From a virus, in the IMG/VR virus record IMGVR_UViG_3300033146_002361, positions 1-28,320 of that record: a stretch of 28,320 nucleotides of DNA; one strand, given 5' to 3'. Below the pieces are notes generated by a model. That model was not told where the DNA came from, did no database searches, and worked only from the letters and a program-made list of their open reading frames with translations. The translations under genes and the position numbers were made by a program. How positions within the stretch are numbered: the first letter of the stretch is position 1; each line of letters starts with the position of its first letter. Below, in pieces: positions 21,476 to 28,320 of this stretch.

Positions 21476-21520
21476 TCCTTTGGTTTTCGGGGGCGGTAAC
21501 CAAAGGAGAACCCGCCCCCG
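21476..21520 (-). promoter_or_regulatory. Interleaved inverted repeats over the chaperone SD
   Basis: Minus-strand order is A1 (CGGGGGCGG), B1 (TCCTTTGGTT), A2 (CCGCCCCCG), B2 (AACCAAAGGA). A1 pairs with A2 over nine bases, and B1 with B2 over ten. B2 contains AAAGGA, the SD of the tail chaperone gene. B1 lies in the A loop, so the arrangement is that of an H-type pseudoknot or of two competing hairpins. The two-base link between A2 and B2 is short for a complete pseudoknot. There is no U-tract, so termination is unlikely. A translational switch is inferred. Confidence 0.65.
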
Positions 21521-21545
21521 TAGTCTGCTCGGTCTCTATCTTACG

Positions 21546-22022
21546 TTAAGCCACCGAGCCGACAATCATGGTTAGTGTTACCGGGAATCCGTCGGTTCCG
21601 GCTTTGTCAAGGTTTACCTCGGATGATTCTGAGACTTCGCAATCAAGGAAGGTTCGGCTTCTCCACAGCCCTTCTTCGCGGACTGCTACTGGGAATCCAC
21701 CAAATGAATCGCCCTCGACGGATTTCTTTATGTTGACAATCACCGGAAGCGGAGCAACATCGAGAACAGACAGCCGACCAGCCCAAAGATCCTGGGACAG
21801 CTCAAAGAAAGCATAACCATCTATCTCAAACGACAGCGTGTACTCTTTCTTCCCAGACACTCGCGCCCGAGTAGTGGAATCGTTGCCAACATTTTCCTTG
21901 CTCTGAGTCTCGCTAAACTTAACCGAGCGCAAGCCCGTTACGTACACTCCACCCCAGATAACCTCAACTGAGTCCGGGGATATGCCCCGTCCCTGGAGCA
22001 GGATTTCATCTCCTTTAGCCAC
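21546..22022 (-). CDS. Tail tube protein (contractile tail)
   Basis: A 158-residue protein starting at a GTG with a strong SD (GGAGGTGAACC). It lies directly after the sheath, as tube genes do, and looks all-beta: SVEVIWGGVYVTGLRSVKFS, GKKEYTLSFEIDGYAFFELS, and a C-terminal strand VTLTMIVGSV. Size and order fit the inner tube through which DNA passes. No unique motif is present, so the call depends on context with the sheath and the chaperone. Confidence 0.7.
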   Translation of the reverse strand: MAKGDEILLQGRGISPDSVEVIWGGVYVTGLRSVKFSETQSKENVGNDSTTRARVSGKKEYTLSFEIDGYAFFELSQDLWAGRLSVLDVAPLPVIVNIKKSVEGDSFGGFPVAVREEGLWRSRTFLDCEVSESSEVNLDKAGTDGFPVTLTMIVGSVA

Positions 22023-22032
22023 GGTTCACCTC

Positions 22033-23748
22033 CTAGAGGCTGACGCTGACGATACCCTGTAGGTTTTTCGCCAACGCGGTGTCTTTGTAACTCCAGCCGA
22101 CTTGAATGAGCCGAGTGGAACGAATTTCCTCAACGGTCGAGTAGATGATTGGTACAAACGAGCCGGGATGGATTGCATACTCTTTTTCATAGGGGCTTCC
22201 ACCCGCCAGAATGGCGTTGATTACCTTGCCGAACGCCCCAGGTGCGCTGAGGTTCATCCCGGTAACGATAACCATCTGACGCATAATGCTCGCCGTCAAG
22301 TGGGCATTTACCAATACCGATTCAACGATGTCGTGGATAGAGCCGTCAACGTCCCGGCTGACACCCCACGCCACGGTGAACCCGAAGCCGGACTCATATC
22401 GCCACATGAGGAACAGCGAATCAAGCAGATCGCCGAGCACCGCTTCGTACTGACCTTCCATCTCGGTGAACGGGCCAACGTAACCGCTGGCGGGCAGCGA
22501 GACGTTCTCCACATTCGCCGGGGAGTAGCCCAGCTTGGTGCTACAATATGCACCCATTGTCAGTCCAGCGGGACGGGCGATGTAGCTGCTTCCGTAGCTG
22601 TTTGCAAGCCAAAGCTCCTGAGCTGCGGTGTGAACCCACGGAGACCGATAGGTCAGCCAAGTGGACTTTAGATCAGCCGACCAGTCTTCCGGGTCGTCGC
22701 CGACCTCGTAAGTTTCGTTAATCACGAAGTCCGGCCCAGCCCCGGCGGCAAACGCCAGAGTCATGTTTAGACCGTCGAGGAAGATTTTCGTCCCAGCAAC
22801 TGGCTTGAACGGTGTACCGTAGGTGAGCCCTTCGTCGTAGCTCAGGGCAATCTCAGCTGTAGCGAACGCTCCGCCAGTGGTTACTTTCGCAATCACCTTG
22901 CGGAAGTTCCCATCGCCAAAGGGCAAGCCCGTGATGGTGGGAACAGCGGTGCCAGTAGCAGCTCCGGTTCCGGCAACATCCAGACCAGTTACGGCGATGT
23001 TGTCGATCATGTACTCGCTGAACGTCTCCGTGTTGACAATGATAACCTTCGGGTCGCCACTCTCAAACTGGGTATCCATAAGAGCGTCCAGAGCAGCGTA
23101 GAGAGTAACATCACACTGAGGGCTGATAATTACCTGCCGCCAGTCGTTGTACACCTCCTGTAGTGCAACGCTTAGAGCTTGCAGAATGGCAGCGTTGGTC
23201 GCCAGACCAGGCAACACCTTCACCCACCACACATCGTCCACGTCAAACGAGTCCGCAGGGGTTCCGGCGTTCGTCCAGGTGATGGTAGCTCCGTTGGTAA
23301 GATCAAGTGCGACGGTGCTTGCCGGGGTGGTCTGCTTGGCACCGTAGCTCTGCCCGCCATCATAAGAGATACGAATCTCAGCAGTGGCACAAGCTCCAGC
23401 GGTAACGCACTTGATGGCAATGTCCGCCGGGTAGGTGGGGGTTCCAGCAGCAACAGCAGTAGCCTCTCCCGTGCCTTCCAGCACAGCAGCACCTACGGTT
23501 CCAGCGGTGTCCTCCGGCACCCGGACGAGCATGGCATCCTGACCGCCAGCGGTTAGGAATGCCTCAAACTCATCCAATAGCTCGCCCTTGCCAAAGGTTG
23601 CTCGGGCAGCAGCACTGTCGGCTTTCAATAGCGGGGTCATCAGATCGCCAGCCGAGCACAGCCCGATGATCAACGCACGACCGATTCCAGCTCCACCGGA
23701 CGAACGCCGCCCGGATTCCTCAATCACAGTTCTTGTGGGGAAACCCAT
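22033..23748 (-). CDS. Tail sheath protein (Mu/DUF2586-like) with two inserted beta domains
   Basis: I use the ATG at 23748 (AGGAGG with six-base spacing); a GTG three bases earlier is too near. The 571-residue product has an N-terminal GFPTRTVIEESGRRSSGG, then the sheath core with LLKADSAAARATFG and QDAMLVRVPE, and a C-terminal half with HTAAQELWLANSYGSSYIAR, SASGYVGPFTEM-like polymer contacts, and SVLVNAHLTASIMRQMVIVT. Two related insertions (about residues 100-175 and 270-345) share TAEIxxSYDxGxxYG. Sheath contraction drives the tube into the host. The family fits Mu-like sheaths; this is by pattern. Confidence 0.8.
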   Translation of the reverse strand: MGFPTRTVIEESGRRSSGGAGIGRALIIGLCSAGDLMTPLLKADSAAARATFGKGELLDEFEAFLTAGGQDAMLVRVPEDTAGTVGAAVLEGTGEATAVAAGTPTYPADIAIKCVTAGACATAEIRISYDGGQSYGAKQTTPASTVALDLTNGATITWTNAGTPADSFDVDDVWWVKVLPGLATNAAILQALSVALQEVYNDWRQVIISPQCDVTLYAALDALMDTQFESGDPKVIIVNTETFSEYMIDNIAVTGLDVAGTGAATGTAVPTITGLPFGDGNFRKVIAKVTTGGAFATAEIALSYDEGLTYGTPFKPVAGTKIFLDGLNMTLAFAAGAGPDFVINETYEVGDDPEDWSADLKSTWLTYRSPWVHTAAQELWLANSYGSSYIARPAGLTMGAYCSTKLGYSPANVENVSLPASGYVGPFTEMEGQYEAVLGDLLDSLFLMWRYESGFGFTVAWGVSRDVDGSIHDIVESVLVNAHLTASIMRQMVIVTGMNLSAPGAFGKVINAILAGGSPYEKEYAIHPGSFVPIIYSTVEEIRSTRLIQVGWSYKDTALAKNLQGIVSVSL

Positions 23749-23758
23749 CACTCACCTC

Positions 23759-24118
23759 CTATTTGATTTCTGGTTTGGGTTTATTCTCAACTGGCTTCGG
23801 TTTGCCCTGGGTACGACCATTGCCCATAGACCTACTCGGTTTTTTGTCGGTAGGTGGGGCAACTACGGCTTTGCGACGGGGGCTGTGTCCGAGGAAGCTC
23901 TTGACAGCGTCCAGGAAAGCCTTCTCTTTGATCTCGTCGGTCAACTTCCAGCCACGTAGGGCAAGGATACCGCCGAGAATGGCACGAGACCGTTTGCTTT
24001 TCTTCCACCAGAACAAGACAGTGCCTCGTTCCGGCTTCGCCTTGTATCCAGCAGTCGGGCTGGCTCCAAGTCCGATCTGTTCACCCAGGCTCGCGGGGTG
24101 GATCTGCTTACGCAACAT
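23759..24118 (-). CDS. Basic hypothetical protein in the neck-sheath region, 119 aa
   Basis: A strongly basic protein. After a Gly-containing N-terminus (ASLGEQIGLGASPTAGYKAK) comes a hydrophobic helical part (AILGGILALRGWKL, FLDAVKSFLG), then a Lys/Pro-rich disordered tail (KPSRSMGNGRTQGKPKPVEN and onward). The SD is strong (AGGAGGAGCG). No family is recognised. It lies directly before the sheath, so a tail completion role is possible. A similar Lys-rich end is found in the small protein after the capsid gene. Confidence 0.55.
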   Translation of the reverse strand: MLRKQIHPASLGEQIGLGASPTAGYKAKPERGTVLFWWKKSKRSRAILGGILALRGWKLTDEIKEKAFLDAVKSFLGHSPRRKAVVAPPTDKKPSRSMGNGRTQGKPKPVENKPKPEIK

Positions 24119-24136
24119 CGCTCCTCCTGTTTGGGA

Positions 24137-24958
24137 TTAAGCCATCTCAACGGTTGCCGTTCGTGGCTCTCTGTCGATCTTGTAGCTTGCACTATTTATT
24201 CGGAGAGGTAGCCAAGCCTCAACTAACGCCCCTTGTCGATCCTGTAACACCTCGGTGCGTACCGAGCCGTCAACAACAATCATGCCCTGTTCCTCGCCAA
24301 GCACCACTGTTCCGGCGTTGACTTCCAGCCAATCTATCACCTGGTCGAGATAACCATTCTCCCCTGCCCCGTCTCCCCAAAGCTCGGAACGGGTACGGCC
24401 GCGGAAGACGACGTTCACTGAGGTCTCCAGCCACGACAGCCGCCGGTAGTGAAGTATCTCCGGGCTGGTTTCCCAGGCATACGTGTCAGCCAGTACCAGC
24501 GCAGCGTCGAAGGTAATGCTGTGGAGCCGCTCAACAAACACTACGCCGGACACGGGGACAACTTCGGGGTCAGTCCACTCAGCTCCACCATCAAGCGAGA
24601 TCTCAACCTCAGCGGTTCCTAACGCTCCACCCGTCGAGACCCGAACTACAATATCCCATTCGCCTAAGCAATCGTCGTTCAGTACGGTTGTGGATGCTCC
24701 AGAGCCGGTGTGTTGTACATCGGTTGCATTGGTGTCTATCTCGAGCTTAACAACGGTCTGGTTCGGGGTTCGGGAGTGTCCGTCGTAGATAACTGCGAGC
24801 TGCGGGAGCGACCGTTCATCTTCCACCTCAGCGGGATACTGCGGCTCTGAGAAAATCGTTACATCGTCGGCAGTGAAAGCAGGGGTAGCGGTTCCCGGCT
24901 GCTTGATAAGGGCAACCAGAGCGTCAGCTAATCCAAAGACAATGTCTGCTGGTCTCAC
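24137..24958 (-). CDS. Tail terminator-like protein with an inserted beta domain
   Basis: A 273-residue protein starting at a GTG that overlaps the upstream stop (GTGA) with AAGGGG eight bases before. The ends look like a tail terminator or completion protein: IVFGLADALVALIKQ at the start, PQLAVIYDGHSRTPNQ near 55, then SWLETSVNVVFRGRTRSELW and ALVEAWLPLRINSAS. The middle (about 98-165) contains the TAEVEISLDGG module also seen twice in the sheath. Position between neck genes and sheath suits a terminator, which caps the tail tube at the head side. Moderate certainty. Confidence 0.5.
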   Translation of the reverse strand: MRPADIVFGLADALVALIKQPGTATPAFTADDVTIFSEPQYPAEVEDERSLPQLAVIYDGHSRTPNQTVVKLEIDTNATDVQHTGSGASTTVLNDDCLGEWDIVVRVSTGGALGTAEVEISLDGGAEWTDPEVVPVSGVVFVERLHSITFDAALVLADTYAWETSPEILHYRRLSWLETSVNVVFRGRTRSELWGDGAGENGYLDQVIDWLEVNAGTVVLGEEQGMIVVDGSVRTEVLQDRQGALVEAWLPLRINSASYKIDREPRTATVEMA

Positions 24959-25428
24959 TTGCTGAACCCCTTGTCGAACAGTTCCTCAACAATGGCATAG
25001 AAGGCTGGGAGTCGCCACTGGATCGCTGGCCAGAAAAACGGTCGTGCCGGAACATGCTTTGTTTTGATAGCACCCTCGTGAATCAGTGGGTAGCGTGCGC
25101 CGGAGCTTGATACTTGCTTCGTGCCGACCATCGCCATTATATCGTCTTCACCAAGAACTCTCTCGATAGAGCGTGCCATACTGGACGTACCTATTAGAGC
25201 GTTATTGCTTAATCCACGTCGGCTTTTGGATTCAACCGTTGAGTCAGCAAGCTGCTTCCAAATCCCCTCAGAGAATCCCTTTTGAGCGTACAGGTATTGC
25301 TTAATTCCGCCCTCAAATAACAGGGAGCCACGACGAATTGATAGCCTTGCTGCCTCGCGGATATTCTCTACCATTTCTGTACCGAGTTCCTTTAGCCCCT
25401 CGGCACCCTCCACCTTAAACTCCAGCAT
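24955..25428 (-). CDS. Neck / tail completion protein (HK97 gp10- or Mu gpG-like)
   Basis: I start at the ATG at 25428, which shares one base with the upstream stop (TGATG) with AGGAGG five bases away. The 157-residue product has an N-terminal helix (AEGLKELGTEMVENIREAAR), SLLFEGGIKQYLYAQK, then STVESKSRRG, MARSIERVLGEDDIMAMVGT, and the signature YPLIHEGAIKTKHVPARPFF. The segment ending in PARPFF is typical of gp10/virion-morphogenesis proteins that form the neck between capsid and tail. Confidence 0.75.
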   Translation of the reverse strand: MLEFKVEGAEGLKELGTEMVENIREAARLSIRRGSLLFEGGIKQYLYAQKGFSEGIWKQLADSTVESKSRRGLSNNALIGTSSMARSIERVLGEDDIMAMVGTKQVSSSGARYPLIHEGAIKTKHVPARPFFWPAIQWRLPAFYAIVEELFDKGFSK

Positions 25429-25823
25429 CACACCCTCCTACCGCTCTCCATTGCCACGTAGGTAAGCAGGTATTTATCTCCGTAGAGCTTGTCTTTAACT
25501 ACCGACACCACCCTGTAGTCCACCCCAGCAACCGTAAACCAATCACTATAAGCCAAGGTAATGCCGAGGTCGGTTAGCTCTTCGGGGCGGATCTCAAGCA
25601 CCGCAGCGTTATCGGCTGCTCCGCCGAAGATGTGCCGGTGGAGCTTTGTGGCTTTGTGGAAGAACTGCCCGGGAACGGTAACTGCTTGTGCTGGCCAAGT
25701 AACGATTTGATCTTGCCGGGCGTTCTGGACTACTGATTCTGGTTGCCATAACTGGTATGCCACCTCTTGATAGTCTCCTCGGTAGCGGGTGAACATATTA
25801 TGTGCTCTCTGCATCTTCCCCAT
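25428..25823 (-). CDS. Head closure-like connector protein, 131 aa
   Basis: Small and beta-rich, placed between the adaptor-like gene and the neck gene, the usual place of the head closure (stopper) protein. Features are FTRYRGDYQEVAYQLW at the start, RPEELTDLGITLAYSDWFTV, and the strand set AGVDYRVVSVVKDKLYGDKY. This last pattern (xxVDYRVVSV) is common in stopper proteins. SD GAGGTAGC; the ATG begins one base after the upstream stop. The call relies on size, pattern and order. Confidence 0.6.
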   Translation of the reverse strand: MGKMQRAHNMFTRYRGDYQEVAYQLWQPESVVQNARQDQIVTWPAQAVTVPGQFFHKATKLHRHIFGGAADNAAVLEIRPEELTDLGITLAYSDWFTVAGVDYRVVSVVKDKLYGDKYLLTYVAMESGRRV

Positions 25824-25824
25824 G

Positions 25825-26442
25825 CTACCTCACCGCCACTCCCATGTAGGGTCGTTTCCACCGTCGGAGTATCCGATCCATTGCCAGTATGCCGGTACGC
25901 GAATAGGAGGCTTCGGTGCTATCAAGTTGGTAGCTGTACTCATCGATTTTCTCAGAGATTATCCGAGAGCTTTCAACGGCAACCTCACCGTCGGTTCCGA
26001 GCATGGGTAAAGACTTCTCCAGCACGTATAAGATGATCGCTCGGTTGATGTCCGCCGGGGTCTCGCTCATGCCCAGGGAGCAGACAATCTGGTAACGCGC
26101 TCGACCGGTCAACCACCGACTCCCCACCTCACCAGTGAAGTCCGGGGAGTATGGGTCTAGGTATAGGCGAGTGCCGTCAAAAGCGTACTCCGTTGCTGGC
26201 ACCACCTTCGCGCTGTGTCGTTCGGTTATGGTGGTGATGCTCAGGATTGTGTCGGGTAGCCAGATGTACTGGTTGGCTGGCCCGTCAATAACCAGGTCGT
26301 AACTGGTGGCAATAAACTTGCGATTACAGTATTTCTCAACAATGGCGACGGCTTCGGCGATCAGCTCGGCAAGCCTGTCATCACTTGGTGGGTCGGCACT
26401 CAACCCCTCGGCACGCACGTCGGCAACTGTAGGATAAGCCAT
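25825..26442 (-). CDS. Head-tail adaptor (connector) protein, gp6-like
   Basis: A 205-residue protein with the gp6/gp15 adaptor plan: AYPTVADVRAEGLSADPPSD, then helices (DRLAELIAEAVAIVEKYCNR), then strands (ATSYDLVIDGPANQYIWLPD), then SLGMSETPADINRAIILYVL, where Pro-Ala-Asp-Ile and a helix are typical. The adaptor binds the portal below the capsid. The SD is poor (GGAAT before CATTATG), and the GGAA can pair with the loop of the hairpin at 26461-26487. Confidence 0.7.
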   Translation of the reverse strand: MAYPTVADVRAEGLSADPPSDDRLAELIAEAVAIVEKYCNRKFIATSYDLVIDGPANQYIWLPDTILSITTITERHSAKVVPATEYAFDGTRLYLDPYSPDFTGEVGSRWLTGRARYQIVCSLGMSETPADINRAIILYVLEKSLPMLGTDGEVAVESSRIISEKIDEYSYQLDSTEASYSRTGILAMDRILRRWKRPYMGVAVR

Positions 26443-26460
26443 AATGATTCCAGATGATTA

Positions 26461-26487
26461 GCGGGCGAGGCGGAATGCCCCGCCCGC
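26461..26487 (-). promoter_or_regulatory. GC-rich hairpin with loop complementary to the adaptor SD
   Basis: On the minus strand GCGGGCGGGGC pairs with GCCTCGCCCGC over eleven positions. One is a G-U pair, which is an A-C mismatch on the plus strand, so the transcript is minus. The loop is ATTCC. Nine bases after the stem comes GGAAT, the only SD-like element of the adaptor gene. A four- or five-pair contact between loop and SD would make a small pseudoknot. No U-tract follows. Regulation is inferred. Confidence 0.5.
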
Positions 26488-26507
26488 GTTGATTGAGCTG
26501 GTTACTG

Positions 26508-26936
26508 CTACACGCTGTTATCGTGATACTCCAGCTTGAAGAAGCTGGTGCCATCACAATATACATGGACGATGTCGTATGGATCAAGCACCAGTCCGGT
26601 TTCATCGCCGTCAATGTTCACACCGTCCAGCGTCTCGTTGGACGCGTCAGCGGTGTGAAGGGTTGCGGCGTTGGAAGCACCAGCATTCTTGATCAGCCAG
26701 TGGCAGCCAGAAACGTCAGCGGCGGCGGTGAGGGTAATATCAAACGCTCCGCCGGAAGCGTCAGCCATGATAATACCTTCGTTTGAAGCACTTAGGGTCA
26801 GGGCTTCGTCGGTGGTGGTTACCTGGCGGGATCCAGCGTAGAGCATCTGAATCATCACCCGCGAATAAACATCAGCAGGCGTAGGGACATACTTCAGCAT
26901 GTCAGCCTGGCTGGGGATATTGGTTGACAGTGGCAT
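26508..26936 (-). CDS. Putative virion protein with a beta-rich core, 142 aa
   Basis: The ATG has GGGAGAGTGAA in front. After a short N-terminal part (ADMLKYVPTPADVYSRVMIQ) the protein is all-beta and Ala/Thr/Ser-rich (ALTLSASNEGIIMADASGGA, ITLTAAADVSGCHWLIKNAG, GTSFFKLEYHDNSV), a pattern familiar from phage surface or spike proteins with a small repeating fold. It sits two genes after the capsid gene. A head fibre or decoration role is possible. No defined family is assigned. Confidence 0.55.
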   Translation of the reverse strand: MPLSTNIPSQADMLKYVPTPADVYSRVMIQMLYAGSRQVTTTDEALTLSASNEGIIMADASGGAFDITLTAAADVSGCHWLIKNAGASNAATLHTADASNETLDGVNIDGDETGLVLDPYDIVHVYCDGTSFFKLEYHDNSV

Positions 26937-26960
26937 TTCACTCTCCCTTGCTTAGTGTGG

Positions 26961-27224
26961 TTAGGACTTCTTCGGGTTAGCTCCGCCGGTCGACTGTTTC
27001 GACTTCGGTTTCCCGTGAATGGAAGGCTTACCCGTTGGCACCTGTGCTTTCGCACCGATGATGGGGGCAAACAAAGTTTGATAAGTCATGGACACGTCGT
27101 ACTTTGCCCACATGAATGGGTGGGTTTCCTCGGTGATGGTCTGCCCTTTGGCAACGAACTCACCCTTGTAACCCAGGCTGTTTGCTCTTACCAGCTTCAG
27201 CCCTGTCAGTTCCTTGGTAGCCAC
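26961..27224 (-). CDS. Small protein after the capsid gene, 87 aa
   Basis: I place the start at the GTG at 27224, with GAGAGGAGAACATCT upstream. An upstream reading to 27299 would run through the hairpin and into the capsid gene. The N-terminal part (ATKELTGLKLVRANSLGYKG) and centre (ITEETHPFMWAKYDVSMTYQ) look structured; the last 25 residues are rich in Lys, Pro, Gly and Ser (GKPKSKQSTGGANPKKS) and likely disordered. No family is recognised. It may be a head accessory or head-completion protein. Confidence 0.55.
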   Translation of the reverse strand: MATKELTGLKLVRANSLGYKGEFVAKGQTITEETHPFMWAKYDVSMTYQTLFAPIIGAKAQVPTGKPSIHGKPKSKQSTGGANPKKS

Positions 27225-27249
27225 AGATGTTCTCCTCTCTGTTTGTTTA

Positions 27250-27270
27250 GGGGCGGGGGTTGCCCGCCCC
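27250..27270 (-). other. GC-only hairpin after the capsid gene
   Basis: GGGGCGGG pairs with CCCGCCCC across the loop CAACC on the minus strand, 13 bases after the capsid stop. The next bases are TAAACAAAC, without a U-tract, so full termination is unlikely. A partial terminator or a mRNA 3'-end protector that raises capsid yield is plausible. The SD of the next gene lies about 14 bases downstream. Confidence 0.55.
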
Positions 27271-27283
27271 TTTATGTCTTCGA

Positions 27284-28320
27284 CTACGGAGCATCCCAAC
27301 CCATCACGATGCGGTTGTGGAGCGGGGTGTACCAGCCGATGTCGGCGTGGAGATTGAAGATCGTACCCTCGTGGTCGTTGTCAAAACGACTATAGAGTCG
27401 GATTGAATCCCACACACGAGCGGAGATGTTTTGACCATTCATCAGTAGGATGTACTGAGCAGGGAACTTGTCCACACCAACCATCGGCATACCAAGCACC
27501 TGTGGAACAGCCTTGACACCCTCAATCTGGTACTTGTCTGCCTGTGGCGTTGCTGAACCAGTCAGCTCGGCGAGGTAGTTGGCACGGTCTCGCTTGGACA
27601 TCAGCCAGATCATACCGTCCAAGTCTGGAATGTCAGCACTAACGCCCGTGCCGTAGATGCTGGAGAACGCACCATCGACCTTTGAGCCATCGCTGGGATC
27701 AACATAGTCTTTGTATACCCAGTTGGCGTAGGTTCCCAGATCCTCGTCGTTAACGTCTGCACTGGCCTTGTAGTCCACCAGCATACCGTCGAGGAGTTTC
27801 ACGAATGGATCGGAACTGGAAGTATCACCGTTGATAATCAAGTCCTGGAAGTCCCGACCAAACTTCTTGGCCATCATCTGGTTAGCCCAGGTGAGGATGT
27901 TACCCTGCTTGAGGTTACGCTTAACCATCTCCCAAGGAATGTTAATCATCATGGACACTTTGCGGGTAGTTCCTTCGCCGCTGGTGACCACCGGGGTGTA
28001 GCCCTCGCTGGGTTTCTGCCACTCGCCACCGGCACGCAGCTGACGATCTTCCCATTCAAGCATGTTTGCTTTCCAAGTGGGAGTGCTGGTTACGCCGTAG
28101 TCGATCAGGGGCAACAGGTTAGCCCCCAGCTGAGTAAGATCGACGAAGTCGGAAAGCTCCTCGTCGGGAATGGCTCCACCGCCACTCAGGTGAGAGGTAT
28201 CAAACACGCCCTCAATTGCTCGCTTGACTCCGGCACGCTGTCCAAAGCCAGACATAACCAGTGTAGCCATAGCCCTGGCGGTGGCGGGATTGGTCTTAGC
28301 GAACTTCTGATCAGGTGTCA
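27284..28320 (-). CDS. Major capsid protein, P2 family (HK97 fold), 5' end cut
   Basis: The frame is open to the right edge. An ATG at 28270 exists, but the 16 codons before it read as coding (PDQKFAKTNPATARA) with no SD at that ATG, so the true start lies beyond the window. The visible part has at least 344 residues. P2-family landmarks are FVDLTQLGANLLPLIDYGVT near the start, VSMMINIPWEMVKRNLKQGN, DLIINGDTSSSDPFVK, and DLDGMIWLMSKRDRANYLAE followed by VLGMPMVGVDKFPA, NGQNISARVWDSIRLYSRF. These match the E-loop/A-domain order of HK97-fold shells. It forms the icosahedral capsid. Confidence 0.85.
   Translation of the reverse strand, partial: TPDQKFAKTNPATARAMATLVMSGFGQRAGVKRAIEGVFDTSHLSGGGAIPDEELSDFVDLTQLGANLLPLIDYGVTSTPTWKANMLEWEDRQLRAGGEWQKPSEGYTPVVTSGEGTTRKVSMMINIPWEMVKRNLKQGNILTWANQMMAKKFGRDFQDLIINGDTSSSDPFVKLLDGMLVDYKASADVNDEDLGTYANWVYKDYVDPSDGSKVDGAFSSIYGTGVSADIPDLDGMIWLMSKRDRANYLAELTGSATPQADKYQIEGVKAVPQVLGMPMVGVDKFPAQYILLMNGQNISARVWDSIRLYSRFDNDHEGTIFNLHADIGWYTPLHNRIVMGWDAP

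Noticed and set aside
27250-27270. Intrinsic terminator after the capsid gene
   Set aside because: The stem is strong but no U-tract follows on the minus strand, and the downstream structural genes have no promoter of their own that I can see.
1-28320. tRNA genes or CRISPR arrays
   Set aside because: I saw no cloverleaf with a CCA-proximal acceptor stem and TTCGA-type arm, and no regularly spaced repeats. The only long repeat is the promoter duplication.

Overview
The window is about 28 kb of a tailed double-stranded DNA phage (or an intact prophage-like element). Every gene I can support lies on the minus strand, so transcription runs from high to low coordinates. Genes are packed with ATGA, TGATG and TAATG overlaps and strong Shine-Dalgarno (SD) sites of the AGGAGG type, so the host is a bacterium. 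A tail sheath, a tube-like protein and Mu/P2-type baseplate genes make it a contractile-tailed phage (myovirus morphotype). I see no integrase, repressor, polymerase, terminase or portal here. The terminase and portal probably lie beyond the right edge, upstream of the capsid gene. The host cannot be named from this sequence.

Layout in transcription order (right to left). 28320-26508: a P2-family major capsid protein cut by the window edge and two small proteins. 26442-24137: connector, closure, neck and tail-terminator-like genes. 23748-21546: tail sheath and tube. 21469-20343: tail assembly chaperone with a likely -1 frameshift extension. 20341-17792: tape measure protein. 17795-13564: baseplate genes (LysM-like wedge or hub, gpD-like hub, gpV-like spike, gp25/W, J) with two tiny genes between them. 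13560-9085: distal baseplate, Fn3 tail protein, fibre-like protein and small structural or membrane proteins. 8324-7041: lysis block (amidase, holin candidate, XhlA-like protein). A terminator-like hairpin follows at 6998-7026. 6903-1: two transcription units of mostly unrecognised small genes, including a capsid-cement-like protein, two Cys4 zinc-ribbon proteins and a DUF5131 (Gp37/Gp68) protein with a radical-SAM-type CxxxCxxC motif.

The clearest regulatory signal is a perfect 115-bp direct repeat (2248-2362 and 6789-6903). Each copy carries a near-consensus sigma70 promoter (TTGACA, 17 bp, TATATT), an AT-rich upstream stretch, a 5' leader and an SD running into the ATG of the next gene. 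The two copies make two separately started units with the same leader and flank a 4.5-kb gene block. A second theme is RNA structure in the late operon: GC-rich hairpins without U-tracts lie between genes, and two of them contain loop sequences complementary to the SD of the gene just downstream (tail chaperone and connector), which suggests translational control of subunit ratios.

Functional names come from reading protein sequence and gene order. No database search was run. Starts were chosen by SD spacing and fit with the neighbouring gene.
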